A stretch of DNA of 64,000 bases, taken from assembly GCF_014269205.2 (NCBI RefSeq), contig NZ_JABWRY020000001.1, positions 1,426,001 through 1,490,000 of the forward strand, in the 5' to 3' direction. Every line of letters begins with the position of its first letter. Position 1 is the first letter of the stretch. The notes under the pieces were generated by a model. It ran no database searches. It worked only from the letters and a program-made list of their open reading frames with translations, and was not told where the DNA came from. Below are positions 1 to 8,659 of the stretch, piece by piece. The position numbers were made by a program, and so were the translations under genes. The DNA comes from Pseudomonas kermanshahensis. Lineage in GTDB: Bacteria; Pseudomonadota; Gammaproteobacteria; Pseudomonadales; Pseudomonadaceae.

Positions 1-434
1 ACAAAGAGCAGCCACAGCTGGTCATTCTCGGCAAGCAGGCCATCGACAGCGACAACAACCAGACCGGCCAGATGCTGGCTGCGCTGACCGGCTACGCCCA
101 AGGCACCTTCGCCTCCAAGGTTGAAGTCGCTGGCGACAAGCTGAACGTCACCCGTGAAATCGATGGCGGCTTGCAGACCGTATCGCTGAGCCTGCCAGCG
201 ATCGTCACCACCGACCTGCGCCTGAACGAGCCGCGCTACGCGTCGCTGCCGAACATCATGAAGGCCAAGAAGAAGCCGCTGGAGACCGTTACGCCAGACG
301 CGCTGGGCGTATCGCTCGCTTCCACCAACAAGACCCTGAAAGTCGAAGCGCCGGCTGCACGCAGCGCAGGTATCAAGGTCAAGTCGGTGGCCGAACTGGT
401 CGAGAAGCTGAAGAACGAAGCGAAGGTAATCTAA
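1..434 (+). CDS. etfB: Electron transfer flavoprotein beta subunit, 3' part
   Basis: The window opens inside this gene. The reading frame begins at base 3 and the last 143 residues are present, out of about 250 usual for the family. EtfB pairs with EtfA in the soluble FAD- and AMP-containing heterodimer that takes electrons from acyl-CoA and related dehydrogenases and hands them to ETF-ubiquinone oxidoreductase. The first visible stretch, [15 protein letters not shown], fits the conserved beta-subunit signature, and the tail [13 protein letters not shown] is also typical. The TAA stop is followed directly by the ATG of etfA with no spacer, so the two are co-translated. The promoter and N-terminus lie outside the window. 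Confidence 0.95.
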   Translation, partial: KEQPQLVILGKQAIDSDNNQTGQMLAALTGYAQGTFASKVEVAGDKLNVTREIDGGLQTVSLSLPAIVTTDLRLNEPRYASLPNIMKAKKKPLETVTPDALGVSLASTNKTLKVEAPAARSAGIKVKSVAELVEKLKNEAKVI

Positions 435-1364
435 ATGACTATCCTGGTTGTCGCTGAATACGAAAACGGTGCTGTAGCCCCGTCCACCCTGAACACTGTC
501 GCCGCAGCCGCCAAGATCGGTGGTGATGTGCACGTGCTGGTCGCTGGCCAGAACGTCGGCGGCGTTGCCGAATCTGCTGCCAAGATCGCGGGTGTTGCCA
601 AGGTACTGGTTGCTGATAACGCAGCCTACGCCCACGTCCTGCCAGAAAACGTCGCGCCGCTGATCGTCGAGCTGGCAAAGGGCTACAGCCACGTGCTGGC
701 CCCGGCCACCACCAACGGCAAGAACATCCTGCCGCGCGTCGCCGCACTGCTGGACGTCGACCAGATCTCCGAGATCATCTCGGTTGAATCGGCCGACACC
801 TTCAAGCGCCCGATCTATGCCGGTAACGCCATTGCCACCGTGCAATCGAGCGCTGCGGTCAAGGTCATCACCGTGCGTACCACCGGTTTTGACGCCGTTG
901 CTGCAGAAGGCGGTTCCGCTGCTGTCGAAACTGTTGGCGCTGCGCACAACGCCGGTATCTCCACCTTCGTCGGTGAAGAGCTGGCCAAGTCCGACCGCCC
1001 AGAACTGACCGCTGCCAAGATCGTCGTTTCCGGCGGCCGTGGCATGGGCAACGGTGACAACTTCAAGCACCTGTACAGCCTGGCTGACAAGCTCGGCGCA
1101 GCCGTCGGTGCCTCGCGCGCCGCAGTCGACGCAGGCTTTGTGCCAAACGACATGCAGGTCGGCCAGACCGGCAAAATCGTCGCACCGCAGCTGTACATCG
1201 CCGTCGGTATCTCCGGCGCGATTCAACACCTGGCCGGCATGAAAGACTCCAAAGTGATCGTTGCGATCAACAAGGACGAAGAAGCGCCGATCTTCCAGGT
1301 GGCCGACTACGGCCTGGTCGCTGACCTGTTCGAAGCGGTTCCGGAGCTGGAAAAGCTGGTCTGA
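435..1364 (+). CDS. etfA: Electron transfer flavoprotein alpha subunit
   Basis: This is the 309-residue FAD-carrying subunit of ETF, the partner of EtfB just upstream. The N-terminal half (about 1-185) is the alpha/beta domain shared with EtfB. The C-terminal half holds the FAD site: VSGGRGMG at 198-205, GASRAAVD at 225-232, then [20 protein letters not shown] at 241-260 and [17 protein letters not shown] at 277-293. The length is normal for the family. The ATG touches the etfB stop codon, which fixes the start and shows a two-gene operon. A strong hairpin plus T-run terminator follows 25 bases after the stop. The product links fatty-acid and amino-acid oxidation to the quinone pool. Confidence 0.97.
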   Translation: MTILVVAEYENGAVAPSTLNTVAAAAKIGGDVHVLVAGQNVGGVAESAAKIAGVAKVLVADNAAYAHVLPENVAPLIVELAKGYSHVLAPATTNGKNILPRVAALLDVDQISEIISVESADTFKRPIYAGNAIATVQSSAAVKVITVRTTGFDAVAAEGGSAAVETVGAAHNAGISTFVGEELAKSDRPELTAAKIVVSGGRGMGNGDNFKHLYSLADKLGAAVGASRAAVDAGFVPNDMQVGQTGKIVAPQLYIAVGISGAIQHLAGMKDSKVIVAINKDEEAPIFQVADYGLVADLFEAVPELEKLV

Positions 1365-1389
1365 TCCGCCTGCTTCACTTATAAAGAAG

Positions 1390-1421
1390 CCCGGCCCTCG
1401 TACTGAGGGCCGGGTTTTTTT
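1390..1421 (+). terminator. Rho-independent terminator of etfBA
   Basis: Ten-base perfect stem CCCGGCCCTC / GAGGGCCGGG (1390-1399 and 1405-1414) with a five-base loop, followed by seven T residues. It lies directly after etfA and should end the etfBA transcript. Confidence 0.95.
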
Positions 1422-1454
1422 ATGGCCTTTTCCGATGCAGTGCTTGTCGCGGTT

Positions 1455-1551
1455 CCTGTAGGAGCAGCCTTGTGCTGCGAAGAGGCAGTCACAGCCACAA
1501 AAATTTGTTGGTCATGCCGGCCCTTTCGCCGCACAAGGCTGCTCCTACAGG
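1455..1551. repeat. Inverted pair of REP elements
   Basis: Two REP units face each other: 1456-1485 reads GTAGGAGCAGCCTTGTGCTG onward, and its near reverse complement lies at 1521-1551. They are separated by about 35 bases. Each unit has its own GCAGC...GCTGC stem. Such pairs are common between Pseudomonas genes and can fold into a cruciform or stop transcription. This one fills the gap between etfA and the next gene. Confidence 0.85.
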
Positions 1552-1599
1552 TGCGGCGTGTACCTGATGGGCCGGGCCAAGCAATACAAGGAGTGAGCA

Positions 1600-2421
1600 A
1601 TGGTGCTGCGCAAAGCAGGCGGGGTACTGGCATGCATGGCGGCCTTGCTGGCGCCCGTCGCGATGGCGGCAGGCAAGTGCGAACGTTTGGTCGCGACCGG
1701 CAGCCCCGATGCGCCCCCGTATTCCTGGCAGGACCCGAAAGACCCCAAGCACCTGATCGGCGCCAATGTCGACCTGTTGCAGCAGGTGGCCAGTGAGCTG
1801 GGTGTGAAGGTGGACGTGCTGAGTGCAGGGCGACGTGACCAGGCGCTGGAAGAAGTGCGCAGTGGGCGAATGGACCTGCTGCTCGATACGCCCCTGCAGG
1901 TCGGCCAGCTGACCGCACTGGACTACATCCACCCGCCGTTGCAGTTGAACGAATACCTGGTCTGGACGCGGCATGACGCCGAGCTGGCCTTCGAGGGCCC
2001 GGCAGACCTGGCCAAGTACCACGGCAGTTTGTCTGAGCGCGCGCGTCTCACGCCGGCCTTTGAAGCGTTCGCCAAAGCCCATCTGAAGTTGCAGCCTGCG
2101 CAAAACCTGACCCAGGCATTCCAGAAACTGGTGCTGGGGCAGGTGGACTATGTGCTCGCCGGGCGCTACTCCGGCATGGCCATGACCCAGAGCCTGGGCA
2201 TGAGCAACGACCTGATTGCCCGCGGCCTGCCAGTCGATCGCCCAGGGCTGTACCTGGCCGTGTCGCACAACTCGGCGTGCAATGACAGCTGGTTGCGTGG
2301 GCAACTGGCGAAAAAACTGACAGAATTGCCGATCTCCGGTGCGTCCGAGGCTGTGCTGCAACGAAATGTCGAGCGCTGGAAGGCGCAGATGCAGGTGCCG
2401 CTGGACGCCCCCAAACATTAG
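1600..2421 (+). CDS. Periplasmic solute-binding protein, family 3 type
   Basis: A 273-residue exported protein. Residues 1-23 form a signal peptide ending in AMA, and the rest reads as an extracellular solute-binding protein of the amino-acid type. Features of that fold include ATGSPDAPPYSWQDP near the mature N-terminus, GANVDLLQQVASELGVKVD, and RSGRMDLLLDTPLQV. No ABC permease or ATPase gene is nearby, so it may be an orphan that serves another transporter, a sensor-like protein, or an enzyme-like relative. It starts 178 bases after the etfA terminator with a good AAGGAG site. The stop codon overlaps the ribosome binding site of the next lipoprotein gene, which suggests one transcript with the two downstream genes. 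Confidence 0.8.
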   Translation: MVLRKAGGVLACMAALLAPVAMAAGKCERLVATGSPDAPPYSWQDPKDPKHLIGANVDLLQQVASELGVKVDVLSAGRRDQALEEVRSGRMDLLLDTPLQVGQLTALDYIHPPLQLNEYLVWTRHDAELAFEGPADLAKYHGSLSERARLTPAFEAFAKAHLKLQPAQNLTQAFQKLVLGQVDYVLAGRYSGMAMTQSLGMSNDLIARGLPVDRPGLYLAVSHNSACNDSWLRGQLAKKLTELPISGASEAVLQRNVERWKAQMQVPLDAPKH

Positions 2422-2430
2422 GAAGATTGC

Positions 2431-2784
2431 GTGAGAATCCAACCACTATTCCTTGCTCTGGCCATGCTCGGCCTGGCGGGTTGCGCCAACGACCCGGCGC
2501 CGAACGAGCAGCTGCGCATTTCTGAGCAGGCGCTGGAACAGGCCAAGGCCGTTGGCGCCACCGAGCAGGTCGAGGCGCTGAAGCTGGCCGAAGACAAGCT
2601 TGCCCGGGCCAAGACCAACATGCTTACCGAAGATTTTCGCGATGCGCGCATGCGTGCCGAGCAGGCCGAACTGGATGCACGCCTGGCCGAGGCCCAGGTG
2701 CTGAACCAGAAGAGTGAAGAGCAGCTGCAAGTGCTGCAATCGCGGGTTACGCGCCTGCGCAAACAGCTGGAGGTGCAGCCATGA
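2431..2784 (+). CDS. Small lipoprotein, DUF4398 type
   Basis: A 117-residue predicted outer-envelope lipoprotein that starts with GTG, with a GGAAG site nine bases upstream. The lipobox LAGC places the lipidated cysteine at residue 18. The mature part is almost entirely helical and charged, with heptad-like Ala, Leu, Glu and Gln spacing, as in DUF4398 proteins. It sits between the solute-binding protein and an OmpA-like lipoprotein, and its TGA overlaps the next ATG. This pairing suggests that the two lipoproteins act together in the periplasm, probably as a structural or peptidoglycan-linked pair. The exact role is unknown. Confidence 0.8.
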   Translation: MRIQPLFLALAMLGLAGCANDPAPNEQLRISEQALEQAKAVGATEQVEALKLAEDKLARAKTNMLTEDFRDARMRAEQAELDARLAEAQVLNQKSEEQLQVLQSRVTRLRKQLEVQP

Positions 2785-3593
2785 TGCGCCATACACCCAT
2801 GACGGCGCTGGTGTTGCTGGCGTTGACGGCAGGCTTGCACGGGTGCGCCAGCCATCGCAGCGAGGCGGCGTTGGATGAAGCCAGTGCCACCTTCCAGAAG
2901 GTAAAAGACGACTCCGACGTGCTGCGCAGTGCGCCGCGCGATGTGATTCGTGCCGGTGAATCGCTGGCGCGGGCCGAGCGCCTGTCCAGTTATATCGGCA
3001 CCGGTACCGATGTGCGCCACTACGCCTACCTGAGCCAGCGCTACAGCGAAATTGCCAGCGAACATGCCAAGCTTGCGCTGAACCAGGAGCGCCTGGCCAA
3101 GCTCGACCTGGAGCGCCAACGCCTGCAATTGGCGCTGCGTGAAGCGAAGCTTGCCAGCGTGCAGCAGCAAGGCAAGTGGGTCGAGTCGCAGATTGCCGCA
3201 TTGGCTTCGGAGCAGACGGACCGTGGTCTGGTAATGACCTTGGGCGATGTGCTGTTCGATACCGGGCGTGCCGACCTGAAGAATTCGGCCAGCCGTACGG
3301 TGCTCAAACTGGTGCAGTTTCTCCAGCTCAACCCGCGCCGTGTGGTGCGTATCGAGGGTTACACCGACAGCACCGGCGCCCCGGAAGACAACCTGAAGCT
3401 CTCGCGTGATCGCGCGCAGGCGGTGGCTGACATGCTGGTGGACCTGGGCATCGACGAAAAGCGTCTGCAGGTTGAAGGCTATGGTGACCAGTACCCGATC
3501 GAAGCCAATGCCTCGGAGCGGGGCAGGGCGCAGAATCGCCGGGTGGAAATCGTCTTTTCTGACGACAAGGGCAAGCTCGCCCCAGCGCGTTGA
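2781..3593 (+). CDS. OmpA-family peptidoglycan-binding lipoprotein
   Basis: A 270-residue lipoprotein with lipobox LHGC (cysteine 22). Residues about 25-145 form a DUF4398-like helical and coiled-coil section. Residues about 150-258 form an OmpA C-terminal domain with the expected EGYTDSTG and GRAQNRRVEI motifs, whose Asp and Arg contact diaminopimelate in peptidoglycan. It should tether the outer membrane to the cell wall. The ATG overlaps the stop of the smaller DUF4398 lipoprotein by four bases; a second ATG follows at once, so the start could be one codon later. A REP pair follows the gene and may end the transcript. Confidence 0.9.
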   Translation: MMRHTPMTALVLLALTAGLHGCASHRSEAALDEASATFQKVKDDSDVLRSAPRDVIRAGESLARAERLSSYIGTGTDVRHYAYLSQRYSEIASEHAKLALNQERLAKLDLERQRLQLALREAKLASVQQQGKWVESQIAALASEQTDRGLVMTLGDVLFDTGRADLKNSASRTVLKLVQFLQLNPRRVVRIEGYTDSTGAPEDNLKLSRDRAQAVADMLVDLGIDEKRLQVEGYGDQYPIEANASERGRAQNRRVEIVFSDDKGKLAPAR

Positions 3594-3639
3594 TCTCGCT
3601 GGCGGATGGTCCTTGTTGTAGGTGATTGAGCCTGGTCAT

Positions 3640-3727
3640 TGTGGGAGCGGGCTTGCCCCGCGAATGGGGCGATGCGATGCATGGCACCGGCTTCGCCGGT
3701 GTTCGCGGGGCAAGCCCGCTCCCACAG
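3640..3727. repeat. Inverted pair of REP elements
   Basis: Two opposed REP units: GTGGGAGCGGGCTTGCCCCG at 3641-3660, with its reverse complement ending at 3726. Between them lies a small GGCACCGGCTTCGCCGGTG hairpin. It occupies much of the 339-base gap between the OmpA-like gene and the MocR-type regulator. The rest of the gap holds only the 17-bp dyad described next. Confidence 0.9.
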
Positions 3728-3865
3728 GTTAGCCCGCTCACCAGCCCAGCCCCCTTGGTTGTCTGCCAATTACCGGTGAGCGGGCCGGCTCGCTTGTCTG
3801 GATGCTGTCCTGGCATTGTAATGTTGGCTATTCTGCAATCTGTCCCAGTACACTTCGCAACTGTT

Positions 3866-3882
3866 ACGGTATTCTCTACCGT
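3866..3882. promoter_or_regulatory. Perfect dyad ahead of the MocR-type regulator
   Basis: ACGGTA-TTCTC-TACCGT is a perfect six-base inverted repeat 51 bases before the chosen start of the GntR/MocR-type gene. Regulators of this class often control themselves through short dyads like this. That it is the operator is an inference from position and symmetry only. Confidence 0.4.
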
Positions 3883-3932
3883 CAGTGAGTCGCACAACAA
3901 TAACGAGCCCGTCCGCGCGTCGAGATATCGCC

Positions 3933-5375
3933 ATGACCAACCTGCTGCTTTACCAGCGTATCGCCCAGCAACTGGCCGAGGACATCCGTCGCGGTGTCTA
4001 CCAGCCGGGTGAGCGCGTGCCCTCCGTGCGCAAGATGAGCGCCCAGCTCAATGTCAGCCACGCCACGGTGCTGCAGGCCTATGCTAATCTTGAAGACCAG
4101 GGGCTGATCCGCGCGCGCCCGCAGTCGGGCTACTACGTTCACCAGACCCCCGCCCTGACCGCGCAAACACCGGATATCGCCCGGGTAGAGCGCCCTGGCC
4201 TGGTGACCCGGGCCAGCATCATTCAGCAGGTGTTGACCGAAGCGCGCCGCGACGGCGTGTTTCCGTTCGGTGCTGCGGTGCCTCATGTGGATTACCTGCC
4301 GGTGCGCGCCCTGCACCAGCAGATTGCCAAAGTGACCCGCTTCCATAGCCCACGTGCGTTCAGTTACATGTTCAGCCCAGGCTTCGAGCCGCTGCGCCGA
4401 CAGATCGCCATCCGCATGCGCGATGCCGGTGTGCTGGTCGATCCGCGTGAAATCATCGTGACCCATGGCTGCGTCGATGCCTTGCAGATGTCGCTGCGCG
4501 TGCTGACCCGCCCGGGGGACTTGATCGCCGCCGAGTCGCCGACTTACTACGGTTTGCTGCAGTTGGCTGACCTGCTGGGCCTGAAAGTGATCGAAATTCC
4601 AAGCGACCCGTCCACCGGGATCAGCCTGGAAGCCTTGCAGTTGGCCGCCAACCAGTGGTCGATCAAGGCGTTGGTGCTGACGTCGCGCCTGAGCAACCCG
4701 CTGGGCGGCACCATCCCTGAGGAGCGGCAAAAACAGTTGCTGCGCCTGGCTTCGGACTTCGATATCCAGATCGTCGAAGATGACATCTATGGCGAATTGA
4801 TGTTCGAACAAGGCAAGACCAAGGCGCTGAAGGCGTTCGACCGGCTGGACCGGGTGATCTATTGCTCGAGCTTTTCCAAGACCTTGTCGCCGGGGGTGCG
4901 GGTCGGCTGGATGGTGGCGGGGCGGTACCAGGACGAAATCCAGCGCCTGCAGACCTTCACCACTCATTCGGCCTGCAGCGTGACGCAGATGGGGGTGGCC
5001 GCTTACCTGGAGAACGGCGGCTATGACCGGCACCTGCGCTACATCCGCCAGGAGTACCGCAAGAACCTCAGTGCTTACCAGTTGGCGGTGCAGCAGCACT
5101 TCCCAGAAGGCACGCAGATGACCCGGCCTACCGGCGGGTTCATTCTCTGGGTGAGCCTGCCGGGGCGGGTCAATACCCAGGACCTGCATGTGCGGGCGCT
5201 GGAGCAGGGCATCAGTATCGCGCCGGGGTTGATCTTCAGTAACACCGAGCAATTCAACCACTGCATCCGGCTTAACTGCGGCATCCCGTGGAACAAAGAG
5301 GCCGAGCGGGCGGTGATTACCCTGGGGCTTTTGGCCCAGCAATTGTGCAGAGAGACTACAGGTTCACTTTTGTAG
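3933..5375 (+). CDS. MocR-type GntR regulator with aminotransferase domain
   Basis: A 480-residue fusion of a GntR winged helix (about 1-70, with GERVPSVRKMSAQLNVSHAT) and a fold-type I aminotransferase-like domain (about 95-470). The PLP lysine is K316 in SSFSKTLSPG, and the cofactor-site motifs SNPLGG and EDDIYGEL are present. MocR proteins usually bind PLP or a PLP adduct as effector and regulate amine, amino-acid or cofactor genes; real transaminase activity is rare. An upstream in-frame GTG at 3885 exists, but the ATG at 3933 gives the normal MocR N-terminus. The gene stands alone between REP repeats and a small exported protein, so its target is not evident here. Confidence 0.9.
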   Translation: MTNLLLYQRIAQQLAEDIRRGVYQPGERVPSVRKMSAQLNVSHATVLQAYANLEDQGLIRARPQSGYYVHQTPALTAQTPDIARVERPGLVTRASIIQQVLTEARRDGVFPFGAAVPHVDYLPVRALHQQIAKVTRFHSPRAFSYMFSPGFEPLRRQIAIRMRDAGVLVDPREIIVTHGCVDALQMSLRVLTRPGDLIAAESPTYYGLLQLADLLGLKVIEIPSDPSTGISLEALQLAANQWSIKALVLTSRLSNPLGGTIPEERQKQLLRLASDFDIQIVEDDIYGELMFEQGKTKALKAFDRLDRVIYCSSFSKTLSPGVRVGWMVAGRYQDEIQRLQTFTTHSACSVTQMGVAAYLENGGYDRHLRYIRQEYRKNLSAYQLAVQQHFPEGTQMTRPTGGFILWVSLPGRVNTQDLHVRALEQGISIAPGLIFSNTEQFNHCIRLNCGIPWNKEAERAVITLGLLAQQLCRETTGSLL

Positions 5376-5430
5376 GCTTGTCAGGCGCAGGCGGAACAGG
5401 GAGCATATGCATTTTCCAGCCTGACTGCCG

Positions 5431-5913
5431 ATGTCCATGAAACTGTTGCGCTGTATCGCTCTGAGTTTTTGCCTGGTGCCGATCTGCTGTTTCAGCGGCG
5501 TCGCCCAGGCTGTGCAGCCTGCCGGCCAGGCGCAGGCTTCCCAAACCAAACCCGTGAAAAAGCCGGTGGCCAAGCCTGTGTCGAAACAGGCGGCTGGCAA
5601 AGCTGCCAAGCCTGCCAAAAAGCGTACGGCGCACAAGCCGGTCAGCAAGGCGGTGGCTACACCGTTGCCCAAGCCCGCGCTGGATCTGAGTTTGCCTGTC
5701 GACATGGTCAACGACCTTGAACCGAATGTGGGCAGTTCGCCCACGCGACGCAAACCTTTGCTGCCGGCCATGTTCACTGAAAAGCCGCAGAGCGATGAAA
5801 GCCCGTTCCAGCTCAATGGCCGCTTGATCAGCAACGAAATGCAACTTCAATTACGCAATGAAAGCCGCCGCGATGTGGAAGGGGCGGCCATCGAATTCGA
5901 ATACCGCCAATAG
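5431..5913 (+). CDS. Exported Lys/Pro/Ala-rich protein of unknown function
   Basis: A 160-residue protein with a clear signal peptide (about 1-27, ending AQA). A low-complexity stretch of Lys, Pro, Ala and Val follows (KPVKKPVAKPVSK style repeats, about 40-75), then a compact C-terminal section of about 70 residues ending in EFEYRQ. The basic Pro/Ala region looks like histone-tail or IF-2-like linkers and can attract false 'initiation factor' labels; nothing here supports translation work. It starts eight bases after the stop of a five-codon open frame (ATG at 5407) that has the better ribosome binding site. A second in-frame ATG lies at 5437. The function is not recognised. Confidence 0.7.
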   Translation: MSMKLLRCIALSFCLVPICCFSGVAQAVQPAGQAQASQTKPVKKPVAKPVSKQAAGKAAKPAKKRTAHKPVSKAVATPLPKPALDLSLPVDMVNDLEPNVGSSPTRRKPLLPAMFTEKPQSDESPFQLNGRLISNEMQLQLRNESRRDVEGAAIEFEYRQ

Positions 5914-6043
5914 CCAGACAACTGACTGCTGGGTCACGGCATATTTCGTCGGGCCAGCAATTTCAAACGCATGTTTGAGCGGTTACTATCCGGTGACGTT
6001 CGTCCCGTTTTGCTCCAGGGAGACCTGATTTTGGTGAATAACC

Positions 6044-6298
6044 ATGAACTGTCGTGAGGGTTGCGGTGCTTGCTGCATCGCCCCGTCCATCAGCTCTGCA
6101 ATGCCGCGCATGCCCCAAGGCAAGCCGGCCGGCGAGCGCTGCCTGCACCTGACCGTCGACAACCTCTGCGACCTGTTCGGCAAGCCCGAGCGGCCGGCGG
6201 TGTGCGGTGGGTTCAAGGCAGACATCGAGGTGTGCGGCAGTGATCGCGATGAGGCAATCAGGATTCTCGGTTGGTGGGAGCAGATGACGGCGGCGTGA
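6044..6298 (+). CDS. YkgJ-family cysteine cluster protein
   Basis: A small 84-residue cytoplasmic protein with eight cysteines at positions 3, 7, 10, 11, 33, 42, 54 and 64. The N-terminal CxxxCxxCC pattern and spacing match the YkgJ family, where the cysteines are thought to bind zinc or an iron-sulfur cluster. No catalytic function is established for the family. The gene begins 130 bases after the Lys/Pro-rich protein, and 30 bases separate it from the START-domain gene downstream, so the two may share a transcript. Confidence 0.85.
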   Translation: MNCREGCGACCIAPSISSAMPRMPQGKPAGERCLHLTVDNLCDLFGKPERPAVCGGFKADIEVCGSDRDEAIRILGWWEQMTAA

Positions 6299-6328
6299 CA
6301 GGCTGGATCTTCGACAATAAGGATAAAG

Positions 6329-6937
6329 ATGATGAGATCGTTCAAGCGTATTGCACTGCTGTGTGGCATGGGTGTGTTGTTGGCGCCCGCTGCCTGGGCC
6401 GAGAACTGGCAGGTGGCCAAGGACGAGGAGGGGATCAAGGTTTCCACCAGTGAAGTGGCGGGCTCCAAGTACAAGGCCTACCGCGGCGTTACCGTGATCA
6501 AGGCGCCGCTGGCCAAGGTCGAGGCGCTGCAAGAGGACGTAGCCGGGGCGTGTGCCTGGATTCATGAGTGCAAGTCGCAGAAGCTGCTCAAGCACGAAGG
6601 TGACCAGAGCTGGACCTACACCCAGTTCAACACGCCATGGCCGGTCACCCCGCGGGACTCGGTGCTGCACATCACCACGGTCAAGGAGGCGGACGGTAGC
6701 CTGACGCGTAACCTGAAGGAAGAGCCGACCTATCTCCCGGAGGAGAAGGGGTTCGTGCGGGTGGCGAAAGTCGAGGGCTTCTGGAAGTTGGTGCCCAAGG
6801 GTGACACGACAGAAGTGACCTACCAGGTGCACACCGAGCCGGGCGGCAGTGTGCCGGCGATGGTGGCTAACAAGTTCGTGGTCGATGCGCCGTTCAATAC
6901 CCTGAAAGGGTTGCGTGAGCGGGCTGAAAAAAACTGA
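6329..6937 (+). CDS. Exported START-domain lipid-binding-like protein
   Basis: A 202-residue protein with a signal peptide ending AWA at about residue 24. A START-type helix-grip fold follows, shown by GIKVSTSEVAGSKYKAYRGV, WIHECKSQKLLK, WPVTPRDSVLHI and the C-terminal PAMVANKFVVDAPFNTLKGL helix. START domains hold lipids or other hydrophobic ligands in a cavity; bacterial exported forms are poorly characterised. A good AAGGA site lies before two adjacent ATG codons (6329 and 6332). A REP pair and a bidirectional terminator follow, separating it from convergent gltA. Confidence 0.85.
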   Translation: MMRSFKRIALLCGMGVLLAPAAWAENWQVAKDEEGIKVSTSEVAGSKYKAYRGVTVIKAPLAKVEALQEDVAGACAWIHECKSQKLLKHEGDQSWTYTQFNTPWPVTPRDSVLHITTVKEADGSLTRNLKEEPTYLPEEKGFVRVAKVEGFWKLVPKGDTTEVTYQVHTEPGGSVPAMVANKFVVDAPFNTLKGLRERAEKN

Positions 6938-6958
6938 AGTTCAGGCAGGCTTCGGCCT

Positions 6959-7047
6959 CTGTGGGAGCGGGCTTGCCCCGCGAATGGGGCGGCGCGGTGA
7001 ATGGCACCGGCTTTGCCGGTGTTCGAGGGGCAAGCCCGCTCCCACAG
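6959..7047. repeat. Inverted pair of REP elements
   Basis: Same layout and nearly the same sequence as the pair at 3640-3727: GTGGGAGCGGGCTTGCCCCG at 6961-6980, opposed by its reverse complement ending at 7047, with a central GGCACCGGC...GCCGGTG hairpin. It lies between the convergent START-domain gene and gltA. Confidence 0.9.
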
Positions 7048-7122
7048 TAATCGCGCAAACTTTCAAAATTTAGGCAAGACAATTGCTCCCGCGACGCCGC
7101 ATCGGATCGAGCAGATGGCAAT

Positions 7123-7151
7123 AAAAAAGGCTGCCCGAGGGCAGCCTTTTT
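7123..7151 (-). terminator. Bidirectional terminator after gltA
   Basis: Stem AAGGCTGCC / GGCAGCCTT (7127-7135 and 7140-7148) with a four-base loop, an A-run before it and a T-run after it. It can therefore work in both directions. It ends gltA (minus strand) and may also stop readthrough from the START-domain gene. Confidence 0.9.
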
Positions 7152-7169
7152 GCGTTCGGCTCGAGGAGC

Positions 7170-8459
7170 TTACTTGCGGTCGGTCAGGGCGACGATGTCG
7201 CGCTTCTGCTCGCCGGTGTACAGCTGGCGCGGGCGGCCAATCTTGTACGGGCTGGAGAGCATTTCTTTCCAGTGCGAGATCCAGCCGACGGTACGCGCCA
7301 GGGCGAAGATCACGGTGAACATGCTGGTCGGAATGCCGATCGCCTTGAGGATGATCCCCGAGTAGAAGTCGACGTTCGGGTACAGCGAGCGCTCGATGAA
7401 GTAAGGATCGGTGAGGGCGATCTCTTCCAGGCGCATGGCCAGTTCCAGCTGCGGGTCGTTCTTGATGCCCAGCTCGCGCAGGACTTCGTCGCAGGTCTGC
7501 TTCATCACGGTGGCGCGTGGGTCGCGGTTTTTATAAACGCGGTGACCGAAGCCCATGAGCTTGAACGGATCGTTCTTGTCCTTGGCCTTGGCGATGAAGG
7601 TGTCGATGTTCGAGACATCGCCGATTTCATCGAGCATGGTCAGTACGGCTTCGTTCGCACCGCCGTGGGCAGGGCCCCACAATGCGGCGATACCGGCGGC
7701 GATACAGGCGAACGGGTTGGCACCCGAGGAGCCTGCCAGGCGTACGGTGGAGGTGGAGGCGTTCTGCTCGTGGTCGGCGTGGAGGATGAAGATCCGGTCC
7801 ATTGCCTTGGCCAGCACCGGGCTGATCGGTTTGATCTCGCACGGGGTGTTGAACATCATGTGCAGGAAGTTTTCCGCGTACGACAGGTCGTTGCGCGGGT
7901 ACATCATCGGCTGACCCATGGAGTACTTGTAAACCATCGCGGCCAGGGTCGGCATCTTGGCGACCAGGCGCACCGCGGAAATTTCGCGGTGTTGCGGGTT
8001 ATTGATGTCCAGGGAGTCGTGGTAGAACGCCGACAGGGCGCCGACCACACCGCACATCACCGCCATGGGGTGAGCGTCGCGGCGGAAACCGTTGAAGAAG
8101 GACTTCAGCTGCTCGTGAACCATGGTGTGGTTTTTCACGGTGCTGACGAACTGGGCCTTCTGCTCGGCATTCGGCAGTTCGCCGTTGAGCAGCAGGTAGC
8201 AGGTTTCGAGGTAGTCCGATTGTTCGGCGAGCTGTTCGATGGGGTAGCCGCGGTGCAGCAGAATACCCTTGTCGCCGTCGATGTAGGTGATCTTCGACTC
8301 GCACGAGGCAGTCGCCATGAAACCAGGGTCGAAGGTGAAGTGACCAGTGGCCCCCAACCCGCGGACGTCGATTACATCAGGACCAACGGTGCCGGTTAAA
8401 ATGGGCAGCTCGACGGGGGCAGCGCCCTCGATGACCAACTGCGCTTTTTTGTCAGCCAT
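7170..8459 (-). CDS. gltA: Citrate synthase
   Basis: A 429-residue type II (Gram-negative, hexameric) citrate synthase, which condenses acetyl-CoA with oxaloacetate to make citrate. Catalytic residues line up with the E. coli enzyme: H265 in GPAHGG, H306 in GFGHRVYK and D364 in NVDFYSG. The [14 protein letters not shown] substrate loop is intact (227-240). The gene is monocistronic on the minus strand and diverges from the sdh-suc operon across a 351-base gap. An AGGAGG site sits seven bases before the ATG, and a strong sigma70 promoter lies about 60 bases upstream. A bidirectional terminator follows. Confidence 0.98.
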   Translation of the reverse strand: MADKKAQLVIEGAAPVELPILTGTVGPDVIDVRGLGATGHFTFDPGFMATASCESKITYIDGDKGILLHRGYPIEQLAEQSDYLETCYLLLNGELPNAEQKAQFVSTVKNHTMVHEQLKSFFNGFRRDAHPMAVMCGVVGALSAFYHDSLDINNPQHREISAVRLVAKMPTLAAMVYKYSMGQPMMYPRNDLSYAENFLHMMFNTPCEIKPISPVLAKAMDRIFILHADHEQNASTSTVRLAGSSGANPFACIAAGIAALWGPAHGGANEAVLTMLDEIGDVSNIDTFIAKAKDKNDPFKLMGFGHRVYKNRDPRATVMKQTCDEVLRELGIKNDPQLELAMRLEEIALTDPYFIERSLYPNVDFYSGIILKAIGIPTSMFTVIFALARTVGWISHWKEMLSSPYKIGRPRQLYTGEQKRDIVALTDRK

Positions 8460-8517
8460 GTGGCCTCCTATTAATGCTTGAAATCATCAGACAGACCCCC
8501 CACGCAGGGCCCGCACC

Positions 8518-8545
8518 ACTATAGAGGGATAAATTCAGATGTCAA
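8518..8545 (-). promoter_or_regulatory. Sigma70 promoter of gltA
   Basis: On the minus strand, TTGACA (8540-8545) and TATAGT (8518-8523) are 16 bases apart, an almost consensus sigma70 promoter. It gives a leader of about 50 bases before the gltA ATG. Confidence 0.85.
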
Positions 8546-8659
8546 TTTGCCTAAAGGCTGGTTGAAACGGGGCCTGAGGCCTGATTTTTCTCGAAATTGT
8601 CGCCCATTTACGCCTTTTGCTCGCCAAAGGCAATGCGCTATTTGGGCTACCCCATCACG

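Noticed and set aside
5431..5913. Label as translation initiation factor IF-2
   Set aside because: Only the low-complexity Lys/Pro/Ala stretch resembles IF-2 linkers; there is a signal peptide and no GTPase domain.
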